A DNA stretch of 64,000 bases from an uncultured bacterium (GCA_902761145.1 CACWJA010000002.1:151342-215341); one strand, 5' to 3'. Positions 34,739 to 42,333 are shown, counted from the stretch's first letter. The notes: generated by a model from the letters alone, not told the origin. A program made the numbers and translations.

Positions 34739-35545
34739 CTAATCCTCCTTTATAGTTTTCCAAATGATGGTACTACGATCGCGATAAGTAAAAGGGTGGT
34801 ACTGGATACCCCAAAGCCTTTCAACAAGGCGATAAAGGTCTCCGTGTGCTTCCTCAAACGAATCGCAACCAAATTCCGAGAAATCCTTGAGCAGTTCAAG
34901 ATATTCCTGCTCAGCGGGATCATCTCTGACAACAACCCAGTCGAGGATAAACTTTGAGATGGCCTTAACAAAGTCATAAGCCACCACATCAGCCATATCC
35001 CCAGAGAAGTTGTAGTAGATCAAACGATGTCTTTCCGGTCCAATGAGATAATCATCGGGCGAGAAAATCGGGTATCTGACAATAGGATTGTCTCCATCAG
35101 CGGCTGACAGCTCGAAAAAGCTGTAGAACTTAAAGAAACGCCCCAGAATCCAGATACTGGTACGGGTGTCGATTTCGGCTTCAGCGTGAAGCTTCGTCAG
35201 AGGGATTAACTTGCTGAGGTCGACATCGGGTGTCGCGAAGACATTGATACGACGATCTCCCTGGGTAGATTCCATGAACGAGGACAACAGGTTCGCGAAC
35301 AGCCAATCATAGTGGGAGTTGCTTCCGCCCTGGTCCGCCTCAAACTTCGCCACCTGTTCTTCGAAAGAGCGCAGAATATTGAATTTGCCGGCCTCCCGTG
35401 CGAGGATGTCGCCATCTTCAAATGTCTTCGCTACCTTCAAGATTACCGGTTGCTCGTCATCCATCGTGCCAAGGTAGATACGGAACTTCGGGGCTTCGCC
35501 AATGCGAGACCCCACTTCGATATTCCTGACTCTCAATCTAATCAC
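34739..35545 (-). CDS. Protein-kinase-like protein, probably catalytically degenerate (operon gene 1)
   Basis: 268 residues from GTG 35545, or 265 from TTG 35536, which is better spaced from GGAAAGGAAG. The N-terminal lobe looks like a protein kinase: beta-rich GSRIGEAPKFRIYLG in the glycine-loop position, VILKVAK with the VAIK-type Lys (residue 37) and AREAGKFNIL as helix C with Glu. The C-lobe has SPDDYLIGPERHRLIYYNFSG where kinases have DxxPxN...DFG, so the catalytic Asp, Asn and DFG Asp appear replaced. I infer a pseudokinase; the assignment is moderate. First gene of the operon, directly behind the promoter at 35609-35637. Confidence 0.5.
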   Translation of the reverse strand: MIRLRVRNIEVGSRIGEAPKFRIYLGTMDDEQPVILKVAKTFEDGDILAREAGKFNILRSFEEQVAKFEADQGGSNSHYDWLFANLLSSFMESTQGDRRINVFATPDVDLSKLIPLTKLHAEAEIDTRTSIWILGRFFKFYSFFELSAADGDNPIVRYPIFSPDDYLIGPERHRLIYYNFSGDMADVVAYDFVKAISKFILDWVVVRDDPAEQEYLELLKDFSEFGCDSFEEAHGDLYRLVERLWGIQYHPFTYRDRSTIIWKTIKED

Positions 35546-35608
35546 TTCCTTTCCATAGTAGAATCAAGACATTAAATAACTATGCCCCGCGTACGGCGCA
35601 TTATGCAT

Positions 35609-35637
35609 AATTTAGCATATTTAAGAGAAAAAGTCAA
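35609..35637 (-). promoter_or_regulatory. Promoter of the four-gene accessory operon
   Basis: Minus strand TTGACT (35632-35637), 17-base spacer, TAAATT (35609-35614) with TGC before it. Confidence 0.75.
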
Positions 35638-35687
35638 GCGTCTGACCGTTTCTGCCGCCAAAAACGCAAAAATCTAGTGGGACGTGG

Positions 35688-35765
35688 TATACTAGAATCG
35701 ACTTCGAGTTAGAGATACTCTCGAAGCCCAAGTAATGCGGCAGTTGAAAAATTGCGCGTTTTTTT
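35688..35765 (+). ncRNA. Possible small RNA or attenuated leader
   Basis: TGGTATACT (-10 at 35688-35693) precedes about 66 bases holding hairpin CTTCGAG/CTCGAAG (35702-35726) and a second stem CGGCAGTT/AATTGCG (one bulge) followed by seven T (35759-35765). It could be an sRNA or an attenuator for the gene at 35897. Confidence 0.4.
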
Positions 35766-35896
35766 GTTTGCACGCATAAATACTAATTGCGGAGCGTTTA
35801 TGTCACATCTAAGCTCGTAAACTCTATGAGTTAAGCAAGTAGTTTTAGACGCACTCTATAAAACGTTAGACAATCTAAATTTTACAAAGAGAAACA

Positions 35897-36286
35897 ATGC
35901 GAAAGATCCAGAACAGCTTGACGTATTACATTGATGTCCGTCAAAACGAGCTTATTGAAGAAAAACTCCGCGTTAATGCTGCTATCAAAGCCAAGAAACG
36001 CCGTCAGGACAAATTAACCCAAGCTTTTATAGACCTCGGCAAAGACGCGCCAAGAGAAGCGAAACAGATGATAAACGAGCAGCTTGGGGAATGCCGGAAC
36101 GATATAGCGATTTTGCAAACCGAGCGCGATGAAATTAACGCTAAGATCTTCGATCCAGACCAGGTTCGCGAAATTATGGATGAGCTTACGAACCAGTTAG
36201 ATTCCATCGGTGAAAAGATGGAATCTGCCGATTCTCGGCAAAAAAGACCCGTTGGCCAGAAATATGCTTACGAACTTAGAAATTAA
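35897..36286 (+). CDS. Coiled-coil protein, possible serine-recombinase C-terminal remnant
   Basis: 129 residues, almost all helical with heptads (EEKLRVNAAIKAKKRRQDKL, NDIAILQTERDEINAKIFD). The pattern of a long coiled coil followed by FDPDQVREIMDEL resembles the C-terminal part of large serine recombinases, without the catalytic resolvase domain. In-frame stops upstream show it is not continuous with one now. The ribosome binding site is weak. It lies among tRNA-Leu 3'-end remnants, which fits a relic of an integrating element. Other coiled-coil proteins are equally possible. Confidence 0.4.
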   Translation: MRKIQNSLTYYIDVRQNELIEEKLRVNAAIKAKKRRQDKLTQAFIDLGKDAPREAKQMINEQLGECRNDIAILQTERDEINAKIFDPDQVREIMDELTNQLDSIGEKMESADSRQKRPVGQKYAYELRN

Positions 36287-36290
36287 CAAC

Positions 36291-36326
36291 AAAAAATGAG
36301 GTCTCTTTCAGATGAAAGAAACCTCT
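36291..36326. repeat. Hairpin repeat R2, copy 1
   Basis: AAAAAATGAGGTCTCTTTC, then GATGAAAGAAACCTC: an imperfect hairpin that matches copy 2 at 37254-37290 in sequence and structure. Confidence 0.6.
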
Positions 36327-36367
36327 AAAGTATATATTTAACAATGCTTTGACCAGAGAATTTCGGT

Positions 36368-36377
36368 CTGGTGCGCC
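36368..36377 (-). repeat. Short match to tRNA-Leu(GAG) 3' end
   Basis: GGCGCACCAG on the minus strand equals the acceptor end plus CCA of the tRNA at 37506-37596. It lies about 35-40 bases after hairpin R2, with a similar order at the second copy. Confidence 0.4.
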
Positions 36378-36614
36378 AAATCCAAATATTTACGAACCAC
36401 TCTGTAAGGTAATTGATTACGTAATTATGAACCCTGCATGGCGGCCTACTTATGTTTTGGTTGATAGGGTAATCGACCTCCAGTCAAGCGATTTCAACTA
36501 TTAGTATTACGATAGCCAAAGATGCTACGAACTAATAACTGGTGCATAACAAGTTTGAAGGGTTCTCCATCAGAGCTAGCCAAGATTATAATAAACCTGA
36601 GCCTTCAAATTGCC

Positions 36615-36642
36615 TTGACTTTTATCGGGGGGAGGATATAAT
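36615..36642 (+). promoter_or_regulatory. Promoter of the membrane protein at 36670
   Basis: TTGACT (36615-36620), 16-base spacer, TATAAT (36637-36642); TTAAAGGAG precedes the ATG. Confidence 0.75.
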
Positions 36643-36669
36643 TAAAGCATAAGTTAAAGGAGTAATAAA

Positions 36670-37074
36670 ATGTCAAAAAAAGAGAAGTCATACGAAACGA
36701 TGAGGTCGTTTAGCTGGATTTATATCATTATGGCTGCGCTTTATGGTATTGGAACGATTATTTGTTTTGCTATGCCAGAACTTACTAATGGTCTTAAGGA
36801 AAGTCTTGGCGGCAATGAGGAGATGGTTAAATTTGGTATTGCGGCCGGAGTAGTGATTGTGCTTAATTTGTGGTATTTCTGGCTGGCGAGGAGAGTGGCA
36901 GATAATAAAAGTGATGGGACGCTTTATGGAGTTCTACTGATTTTAGGCATCGTTAGCGCGATTGCAACATTCTTTACAACGAAAACAAGCGTGACTGGAT
37001 TATTGTCGCTTGATTTTATCGTTGACACGATGGGGCTTTATTATCTTGCACAGGTGAGAAAAGGGGAGAAATAA
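36670..37074 (+). CDS. Small four-helix membrane protein, unknown function
   Basis: 134 residues with four predicted membrane segments (about 14-36, 55-75, 84-104, 110-126) and a charged start and end. No family is recognised. AAAGGAG supports the start. Own promoter. It sits between the two hairpin repeats R2, within the tRNA-proximal island. Confidence 0.7.
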   Translation: MSKKEKSYETMRSFSWIYIIMAALYGIGTIICFAMPELTNGLKESLGGNEEMVKFGIAAGVVIVLNLWYFWLARRVADNKSDGTLYGVLLILGIVSAIATFFTTKTSVTGLLSLDFIVDTMGLYYLAQVRKGEK

Positions 37075-37253
37075 GTATCACCTTTATGGAATAATCCAAG
37101 AATTGGGACGCTACGGCAGACACTGTAACTGGTGGGTGCAGAATAGGTTTAATGGTGGGCATGGTTGTTTACACAATACTTGCTCTAGGAGTGTATCATC
37201 TTTGATGTTTACAGTATGATGAATTCCGGAAACAAGTCTCTGAAGCTTCCGAT

Positions 37254-37290
37254 AAAAAATGAGGTCCCTTACAGATGGAAGGGACCTTTT
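37254..37290. repeat. Hairpin repeat R2, copy 2
   Basis: AAAAAATGAGGTCCCTTAC, then GATGGAAGGGACC and TTTT: a perfect GGTCCCTT/AAGGGACC-type hairpin and homologue of copy 1; it could act as a terminator. Confidence 0.65.
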
Positions 37291-37331
37291 GAGATACTTT
37301 TTGAGAAACACTCAAGCGGAAAAATACAGTC

Positions 37332-37349
37332 TGATGCGCGCGACTAGAC
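37332..37349 (-). repeat. Decayed tRNA-Leu(GAG) 3'-end copy
   Basis: The minus strand reads GTCTAGTCGCGCGCATCA, against GTCTAGTCAGGCGCACCA in the real tRNA. It lies about 160 bases beyond the tRNA 3' end. Confidence 0.55.
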
Positions 37350-37464
37350 GACGCTTGCTTGCGGCAAGCTATCTTTGGGTGTCGTTTCGGAAAAGAAAAT
37401 AAATTTTCTTTTCGCTCAACTCCTACCAAAGGCGAACTTCGTTCTCGTCTAATCTCACACCTAG

Positions 37465-37505
37465 CACGAAAATAAAATAACCCCTACGGGGCTCTTTTAT
37501 TTTCG
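37465..37505 (-). terminator. Terminator of tRNA-Leu(GAG)
   Basis: Long inverted repeat: outer arms CACGAAAATAAAA/TTTTATTTTCGTG and an inner CCCC/GGGG stem, directly after the tRNA on the minus strand. Confidence 0.75.
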
Positions 37506-37596
37506 TGGTGCGCCTGACTAGACTCGAACTAGCACAGCCGTAAGTGTGGCCACTACCACCTCAAGGTAGCGTGTCTACCAATTCCACCACAGGCGC
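37506..37596 (-). tRNA. tRNA-Leu, anticodon GAG, CCA encoded
   Basis: 91 bases. Acceptor GCGCCTG/CAGGCGC; anticodon stem CTACC/GGTAG with loop TTGAGGT giving anticodon GAG; long variable arm; T-arm CTAGTTCGAGTCTAG; encoded CCA. The 3' end faces the accessory island at 29-37 kb. Confidence 0.95.
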
Positions 37597-37604
37597 ATAT
37601 GTAT

Positions 37605-37610
37605 ATTATA
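37605..37610 (-). promoter_or_regulatory. tRNA-Leu(GAG) -10 box
   Basis: TGATATAAT on the minus strand, eight bases before the tRNA. Confidence 0.7.
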
Positions 37611-37660
37611 TCATAAAATTAAACTAAATTAATATTTGAGAATATATCTAGAATATATGG

Positions 37661-37666
37661 TATAAT
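37661..37666 (+). promoter_or_regulatory. -10 box of the DUF916-like gene
   Basis: TGGTATAAT with AAGGAGG at 37678-37684 before the ATG. Confidence 0.7.
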
Positions 37667-37687
37667 AAGAAAAACATAAGGAGGTAA

Positions 37688-38716
37688 ATGAGCAAGTTTT
37701 TATTTAGGGTGGCATGTGCATGTTTATTGGTTTGTTCCGTAAGCATATTTAATTTTTTTGGCGCATACGCTGAAGAGGCGGCCCCAGAAGAACAAAATAA
37801 CCAGAAAATAATACTATATGGATCAGAAATAAGCATTAGCCCTATCAGTGAGATAGTGCAGCTATCATCAGATACACCCTACGAGAGCACTTTTACCGTC
37901 ACAAACGACGGTGATGATAGTGTAAATTTTGAAGTTTTCGTTGCACCTTATTCTTATATACACTCCGACGAAGATAATACATATACTTTAGGTTTTACCA
38001 ACGAAAATAACTATACACAAATCACTCGCTGGACTAGAATAAAAGACTCGAATGGTAACTATGTAAAAAATCCGCATTTTACAATTGGTGGCCATGAAAA
38101 AATGGAAATTTCGTACCGAATTACCGCACCAGAGAATATGCCTGCTGGTGGGCAATATGCGGCAATATTCGTACATAGCACTGCTGACGAATGGGGGGAT
38201 GGAGGGATTAAGACAGAAACTAGTCCTGGTTTAGTAATATACGGGAGAGCTAATGGCGAAACGGTTATCTCTGGTGAAATATCTGATCTGAATTTAAGCC
38301 AAACAATCACGAAAGAGGCTGAAAATGGTAAATCTACCACATACGGTCACATAAATGCAAGTGCAAAGGTGAAGAATACTGGTAATATAGATTTTAATGC
38401 TACAGCTACACTTAAGGTAGAGAGTGTTTTTGGCGGCGGTTATTATCAGACACCAGAAAACAAAGCACGCACATCGGTGATACCAGAATCCGAGCTAGTA
38501 TTGTCTGACGAGTGGGAAAATACTCCTGCATTTGGATTGTACAAAGCCACTTGGACCGTAGTGGCGGCTGGCGAAACTCAGACTATCGAACAAATGGTTT
38601 TCATTAATCCAGTTCCTTTTATAATAATAAGCATAATCTTGTTGACAATCATAATTGTTTGGATTACAATTATGCTTAGGAAGCGCAAAGAACGTCGAGC
38701 AAGACTAGCAGTATAA
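37688..38716 (+). CDS. Secreted DUF916-like protein with C-terminal membrane anchor
   Basis: 342 residues. Signal peptide (about 1-29, cut near GAYAEE), then an Ig-like region resembling DUF916/WxL-type proteins: ISPISEIVQLSSDTPYESTFTV, FEVFVAPYSY and ITAPENMPAGGQYAAIFVH. A second beta domain with KVKNTGNIDFNATATLKV follows, then one membrane helix (about 308-330) and a basic cytoplasmic end. In Firmicutes such proteins bind peptidoglycan and other surface proteins. Cotranscribed with the anchored protein that follows. Confidence 0.75.
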   Translation: MSKFLFRVACACLLVCSVSIFNFFGAYAEEAAPEEQNNQKIILYGSEISISPISEIVQLSSDTPYESTFTVTNDGDDSVNFEVFVAPYSYIHSDEDNTYTLGFTNENNYTQITRWTRIKDSNGNYVKNPHFTIGGHEKMEISYRITAPENMPAGGQYAAIFVHSTADEWGDGGIKTETSPGLVIYGRANGETVISGEISDLNLSQTITKEAENGKSTTYGHINASAKVKNTGNIDFNATATLKVESVFGGGYYQTPENKARTSVIPESELVLSDEWENTPAFGLYKATWTVVAAGETQTIEQMVFINPVPFIIISIILLTIIIVWITIMLRKRKERRARLAV

Positions 38717-38764
38717 TGCTTTGTGGGTCCTACTAAATATAAAATATAAAAATGCAGGAGCTAT

Positions 38765-39721
38765 ATGAAAAAAACTAGAAAGAAAATATTAGGTTTTGTA
38801 GGTCTAGTATTAGTGGTGGCGATGACAGTCTTGGCAATTATGTTGCCAGGGGCAGAAGCTTCGGCACTCGAGACAAATCCAGTAACGGACGAGGTGAAAG
38901 TACGCGTAGTTGGTAGTACGCCACTGATTTCCCTTATTTACCCAGAAGATAGCTCAGTTCTTGTAGATCCTGCGCAGCATTTTCAATTTGAATATGAGAA
39001 TATAGAGACAACCACTACTGAGATATACTACACTGATTCTGAAGGAGCCGAACATATATATACTATAGATACAGTGGATCCGAATTTTTATCCGGGTACT
39101 TCTGAGGAATATCCTTTAGATTTATCGGGTACCGGATATGGGTATGGTAATTACAGGATAACAACTAGGGGAGTCGGGTACGATGGCGTCACTTCAGAAG
39201 ATACTATTTCTTTTTCTTACTATCCTGTATACGGCGAGATTATAGATGACAACGTGGGAACATTCAACTTAGGCTTATTCTACAACGCCAACAGTGAGGA
39301 CCTCGCATTAATTTTGGTAAATGTCTACGATGCTAATGGAAATTTAGTAACCGCATTGTCTCCTAAGACGATTAATCTGCCCGGAGCCGAAGTAGACCTA
39401 GAGTTCGCCAAGAATAATCTACCTTCTGGTGCATATACCGTTGAGATAATCGGCCTGGATTCTGAAGGGAACGAATTATCCGTGCCTTATACTCTTGATT
39501 TAAATTATGAAGAGGACAAAAAGGAGGGCAGCGAGGATAGCGAAAATGGCAGCAATAATAATGCGACTGGCGCACCGGACACTGGATTTTTTTGGGGAGG
39601 CACCAATATCACAGGGGTTGATTTTGCTACTACTGGGTTAATAGTATTTTCCGCTATTGTTGTTTTAGCTGTTGTTCTAGTAGTCAGAAATAAACGCGAG
39701 AAAACTGCTTTAAACGTTTGA
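38765..39721 (+). CDS. Surface protein with LPXTG-like tail
   Basis: 318 residues. Signal peptide (about 1-33, ending PGAEASA), then tandem beta domains (LISLIYPEDSSVLVDPAQHFQFEY; DNVGTFNLGLFYNA), an Asn/Ser/Glu linker, APDTGFF, a hydrophobic stretch and a basic end RNKREK, i.e. a sorting-signal-like tail. AGGAG precedes the ATG. Probably works with the DUF916-like protein upstream. No sortase gene is in this window. Confidence 0.75.
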   Translation: MKKTRKKILGFVGLVLVVAMTVLAIMLPGAEASALETNPVTDEVKVRVVGSTPLISLIYPEDSSVLVDPAQHFQFEYENIETTTTEIYYTDSEGAEHIYTIDTVDPNFYPGTSEEYPLDLSGTGYGYGNYRITTRGVGYDGVTSEDTISFSYYPVYGEIIDDNVGTFNLGLFYNANSEDLALILVNVYDANGNLVTALSPKTINLPGAEVDLEFAKNNLPSGAYTVEIIGLDSEGNELSVPYTLDLNYEEDKKEGSEDSENGSNNNATGAPDTGFFWGGTNITGVDFATTGLIVFSAIVVLAVVLVVRNKREKTALNV

Positions 39722-39734
39722 GATTGATTTACAA

Positions 39735-39770
39735 AAAAAATAGATTGACTATGCGGTCAATCTATTTTTT
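39735..39770. terminator. Bidirectional terminator
   Basis: AAAAAATAGATTGAC/GTCAATCTATTTTTT hairpin between convergent genes. Confidence 0.9.
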
Positions 39771-39786
39771 GTTGAAACGAATAATG

Positions 39787-40128
39787 TTATTTGTCGTCTT
39801 CTGCCGCTTCTTTAGCTTTTTTCTCGGCTTCTCTTGCAGCTTTTTTGGCTTTATTTTCTAAGGCGTCTTTCATTTTGGCGGCTTTAGCGGCACGAGCCTT
39901 GAATCGATCTACACGACCTTCAGTATCGATGATCTTTTCCTCACCGGTAAAGAATGGATGTGATGCAGAAGATATCTGTACCTTGATAAGTGGATATTCT
40001 TTACCATCTTCCCACTTAATAGTATCTTCGCTTTTTGCTGTCGACTTGGTCAAAAATGAAAAGCCAGCAGATTCGTCCGAAAAGACGACGTCACGATAAT
40101 CTTTAGGATGTAATTCTTTTTTACTCAT
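39787..40128 (-). CDS. rpmE2: 50S ribosomal protein L31 type B with C-terminal extension
   Basis: 113 residues; normal type B L31 is about 80-90. [59 protein letters not shown] are typical. It lacks the zinc-binding Cys of type A. A lysine/alanine/glutamate helix of about 30 residues extends the C-terminus. The ATG lies ten bases after a TATAAT, so the mRNA is nearly leaderless. Confidence 0.93.
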   Translation of the reverse strand: MSKKELHPKDYRDVVFSDESAGFSFLTKSTAKSEDTIKWEDGKEYPLIKVQISSASHPFFTGEEKIIDTEGRVDRFKARAAKAAKMKDALENKAKKAAREAEKKAKEAAEDDK

Positions 40129-40138
40129 AATTAGATGT

Positions 40139-40167
40139 ATTATATCAGAGATACTAAAAAAAGTAAA
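40139..40167 (-). promoter_or_regulatory. rpmE2 promoter, near-leaderless
   Basis: TTTACT (40162-40167), 17-base spacer, TATAAT (40139-40144) with TGA before it. Ten bases to the ATG. Confidence 0.75.
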
Positions 40168-40172
40168 GTATT

Positions 40173-40193
40173 GGGCGAGTCTAAGACTCGCCC
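40173..40193 (-). terminator. Hairpin after the clpP-like pseudogene
   Basis: GGGCGAGT/ACTCGCCC stem just past the stop, with T-rich sequence further on. Confidence 0.6.
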
Positions 40194-40197
40194 GTGG

Positions 40198-40839
40198 TTA
40201 GAGGATGGCATTGATGTCCGTGATAACTTCATCGATAAAACCGTGTTTTAAGGCATCTTCTGGCAGCATATAGTATTCCCGGCGCAGTGTTGCGTCGTAT
40301 TCTTTCGGAGCCATTTTACTATGCTTCAAGACATGCGCTCTGATAACTTCTTCTTTATAACGCTGGTTGAAATCCACCGTATCTTGGACCGATCCGACCG
40401 AGCCGGCGGTAAATAAAGACCCCTCATGCATAAGAGATTCCGCGTACGGAAGAGCAAAACGTTTGTGACTGGTAATACCGATTCAGAAGGCCATGGATGC
40501 CCACTTACCAATATTAATCGTGTAGACTGGTGTTTTTGAGAGTTCGATGGCTGGCACAAGCGGAAAGCCTTCCGATACGTTACCTCCAGGTGAGTTAATG
40601 AAGAGTCTTATCGGGATACGTTCATCCGAAGGCAATTCTTTATCCTCTTCATTATACTCAATAATCTGCCTAATGATGTGACCGGTGCTTGAGAGATGCT
40701 CGTTGCAGCCCTCTTCGCATTCCAATGAATTAATCTCACTTGAGAGATAGAGTTTGCGCCGTTCCAAGTCTTTGAGATGGATATACTCCTCGATATCACA
40801 GTTGACTTGAAGTAGTTTATCTGGGACCATCTGTAGCAT
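40198..40839 (-). pseudogene. ClpP-like serine protease interrupted by an in-frame TGA
   Basis: The frame from ATG 40839 (after AAGGAGG at 40849-40855) reads as a ClpP-like protein. LFINSPGGNVSEGF is the oxyanion region, GKWASMAF holds the nucleophile Ser, then a TGA (40483-40485) interrupts, and the same frame continues IGITSHKRFALPYAESLMHEG (active-site His) to EDALKHGFIDEVITD. Total about 213 codons, normal for ClpP. Related proteins have a hydrophobic residue at the stop position, so one base change (TTA to TGA) could explain it. TGA is a stop elsewhere here. It is pseudogenised, or read through, or a sequence error. Confidence 0.75.
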
Positions 40840-40930
40840 TAAAGTCACCTCCTTGTAAAAATTGCTATATCTAAAAAGATACGCTAATGGCAGTGTACCT
40901 CGAAGGCTTGATTTTTGCAAGCATATGTGG

Positions 40931-40936
40931 TAAAAT
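40931..40936 (+). promoter_or_regulatory. rpsB -10 box and leader
   Basis: TGGTAAAAT, then a leader with the stem GCTACGGG/CCTGTAGC (40964-40995), which covers the GGGAGG site of a 10-codon ORF. Confidence 0.6.
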
Positions 40937-40981
40937 TAATGTGTAATATTAATTAATGAAACAGCTACGGGAGGTTTCCTG

Positions 40982-41014
40982 ATGAAGCCTGTAGCAAAGG
41001 AAAGGAAATCATAG
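40982..41014 (+). CDS. Ten-codon leader ORF directly before rpsB
   Basis: ATG 40982 after GGGAGG (40970-40975) encodes MKPVAKERKS and stops with TAG at 41012-41014, touching the rpsB ATG at 41015. The rpsB ribosome binding site (AAGGAAAGG) lies inside it. It could couple translation of rpsB to the leader. No experimental support. Confidence 0.4.
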   Translation: MKPVAKERKS

Positions 41015-41701
41015 ATGACAGTGAATGTCGATATGAAAGCTTTACTCGAGGCTGGTGCTCATTTTGGGCACAAAACGAGTCGTTGGCATCCTAAAATGGC
41101 GCCATATATACATTCGAAGCGCCAGGATGCGCATATTATAAATCTAGAAAAGACCGTGGACGGTCTTGAAGCGGCATTGCCAAAAATTACAGAAATTGTA
41201 AAGGGTGGCAAGAAGGTGTTATTTGTTGGCACAAAAAAGCAAATGAAGGATATAGTCAAGGAAGCTGCCGATTCTGTAGAAATGCCCTACGTTACAGTAC
41301 GCTGGGTAGGCGGTACACTTACCAACGTAGCGACTGTTAATCGTCAAATTAAAAAGCTGAAGGACTTAGAGCGTCGCATGGAGTCTGGTGAGCTTGAAAG
41401 TCGTTATTCAAAGCTAGAAGTGCAGCGATTCCAGGAAGAAATTGATTTATTAAACGAACGCTATGGCGGAATCAAGGACATGACAGAGCAACCAGCCGCA
41501 TTGATCGTGATTGATGCCAACGAAGACAAGAATGCTATCAAAGAAGCAAAAATGTTAAATATACCAGTGTTCGCCATCACGGACACAAATGTAGATCCAA
41601 GCAACATTGATTTTGTAATTCCTGCCAATGACGACGCTATCAAAGCTACAAAATTGATACTTGACTATTTTGTCGAAGCAATAAAAGAAGGTAAAAAATA
41701 A
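41015..41701 (+). CDS. rpsB: 30S ribosomal protein S2
   Basis: 228 residues. DMKALLEAGAHFGHKTSRWHPKMAPYIH, HIINLEKTVDGLEAAL, VLFVGTKKQMKDIVKEAA, RWVGGTLTN and PVFAITDTNVDPSNIDFVIPANDDA are the standard S2 blocks. Translated from AAGGAAAGG. Followed by tsf, the usual order. Confidence 0.98.
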   Translation: MTVNVDMKALLEAGAHFGHKTSRWHPKMAPYIHSKRQDAHIINLEKTVDGLEAALPKITEIVKGGKKVLFVGTKKQMKDIVKEAADSVEMPYVTVRWVGGTLTNVATVNRQIKKLKDLERRMESGELESRYSKLEVQRFQEEIDLLNERYGGIKDMTEQPAALIVIDANEDKNAIKEAKMLNIPVFAITDTNVDPSNIDFVIPANDDAIKATKLILDYFVEAIKEGKK

Positions 41702-41713
41702 AGGAGGTAAACT

Positions 41714-42304
41714 ATGGCAGAAGTATCTGTAGAACAAATAAAAAAATTAAAAGAACTCTCTGGGGCTGGTCTTACTGACGCCAAGAAAGCATTGGTGGAA
41801 GCTGGAGGCGACTTCGACAAAGCTCTAGAAGCAATGAGAAAGAAAGGTTTGACAAAGGCCGAGAAGCGTGGCGATCGCGAAACCCGCGAGGGACTAGTGG
41901 ACGCTTATATTCACGACGGCCGACTCGGAGCCATAGTAGAGGTCAACTGCGAAACTTCTTTCGTAGCTAAGACCGATGAATTCAAGACCTTGGCGCACCA
42001 AATCGCTATGCAAGTAGCTTCGATGGCGCCATTATACGTGTCTGAGGATGATATACCTGAGGATGTACGCGCAGCAAAGATAAAAGAATTAGAGGCGAAC
42101 TTCAAAGGCCCAGAAAATATGAAAGAAAAAATTCTAGAAGGCCAAGTGAAAAAAGCTTTTTCTGACAAGGTGCTGATGAACCAACCATATATTCTGGACG
42201 ACTCTAAGACGGTTGAGCAATTTATCAAGGAGGCCATCGCAAAAACTGGCGAAAATATCACAGTAAGGCAGTTCAAGCGTATCGAGCTAGGAGTCACAGA
42301 ATAG
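41714..42304 (+). CDS. tsf: Elongation factor Ts
   Basis: 196 residues, the shorter form of EF-Ts. The nucleotide exchange factor for EF-Tu. UBA-like N-terminus IKKLKELSGAGLTDAKKALVEAGGDFDKA, the EF-Tu contact LGAIVEVNCETSFVAKTDEF and a C-terminal QPYILDDSKTVEQFIKEA. AAGGAGG supports the start. Confidence 0.97.
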   Translation: MAEVSVEQIKKLKELSGAGLTDAKKALVEAGGDFDKALEAMRKKGLTKAEKRGDRETREGLVDAYIHDGRLGAIVEVNCETSFVAKTDEFKTLAHQIAMQVASMAPLYVSEDDIPEDVRAAKIKELEANFKGPENMKEKILEGQVKKAFSDKVLMNQPYILDDSKTVEQFIKEAIAKTGENITVRQFKRIELGVTE

Positions 42305-42305
42305 A

Positions 42306-42331
42306 AAAATAGCCCTACGGGGCTATTTTTT
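42306..42331 (+). terminator. Terminator after tsf
   Basis: AAAATAGCCC/GGGGCTATTTT hairpin. Its T tract runs directly into the -10 of frr. Confidence 0.85.
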
Positions 42332-42333
42332 GT

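Larger units (their letters stand above)
36287..36669. other. Non-coding stretch, island region
   Basis: Holds hairpin repeat R2 copy 1, the short tRNA-Leu(GAG) 3'-end match at 36368-36377 and, at its end, a promoter (36615-36642) for the membrane protein. No coding frame is supported. Confidence 0.5.
37075..37464. other. Non-coding stretch next to tRNA-Leu(GAG)
   Basis: Contains hairpin repeat R2 copy 2 and the tRNA 3'-end remnant at 37332-37349. Short frames here lack ribosome binding sites and are not considered genes. Confidence 0.5.

Noticed and set aside
40483..40485. UGA recoded as an amino acid (SR1/Gracilibacteria code)
   Set aside because: Other genes end in TGA, e.g. the first phosphoketolase half, and no core gene has in-frame TGA.
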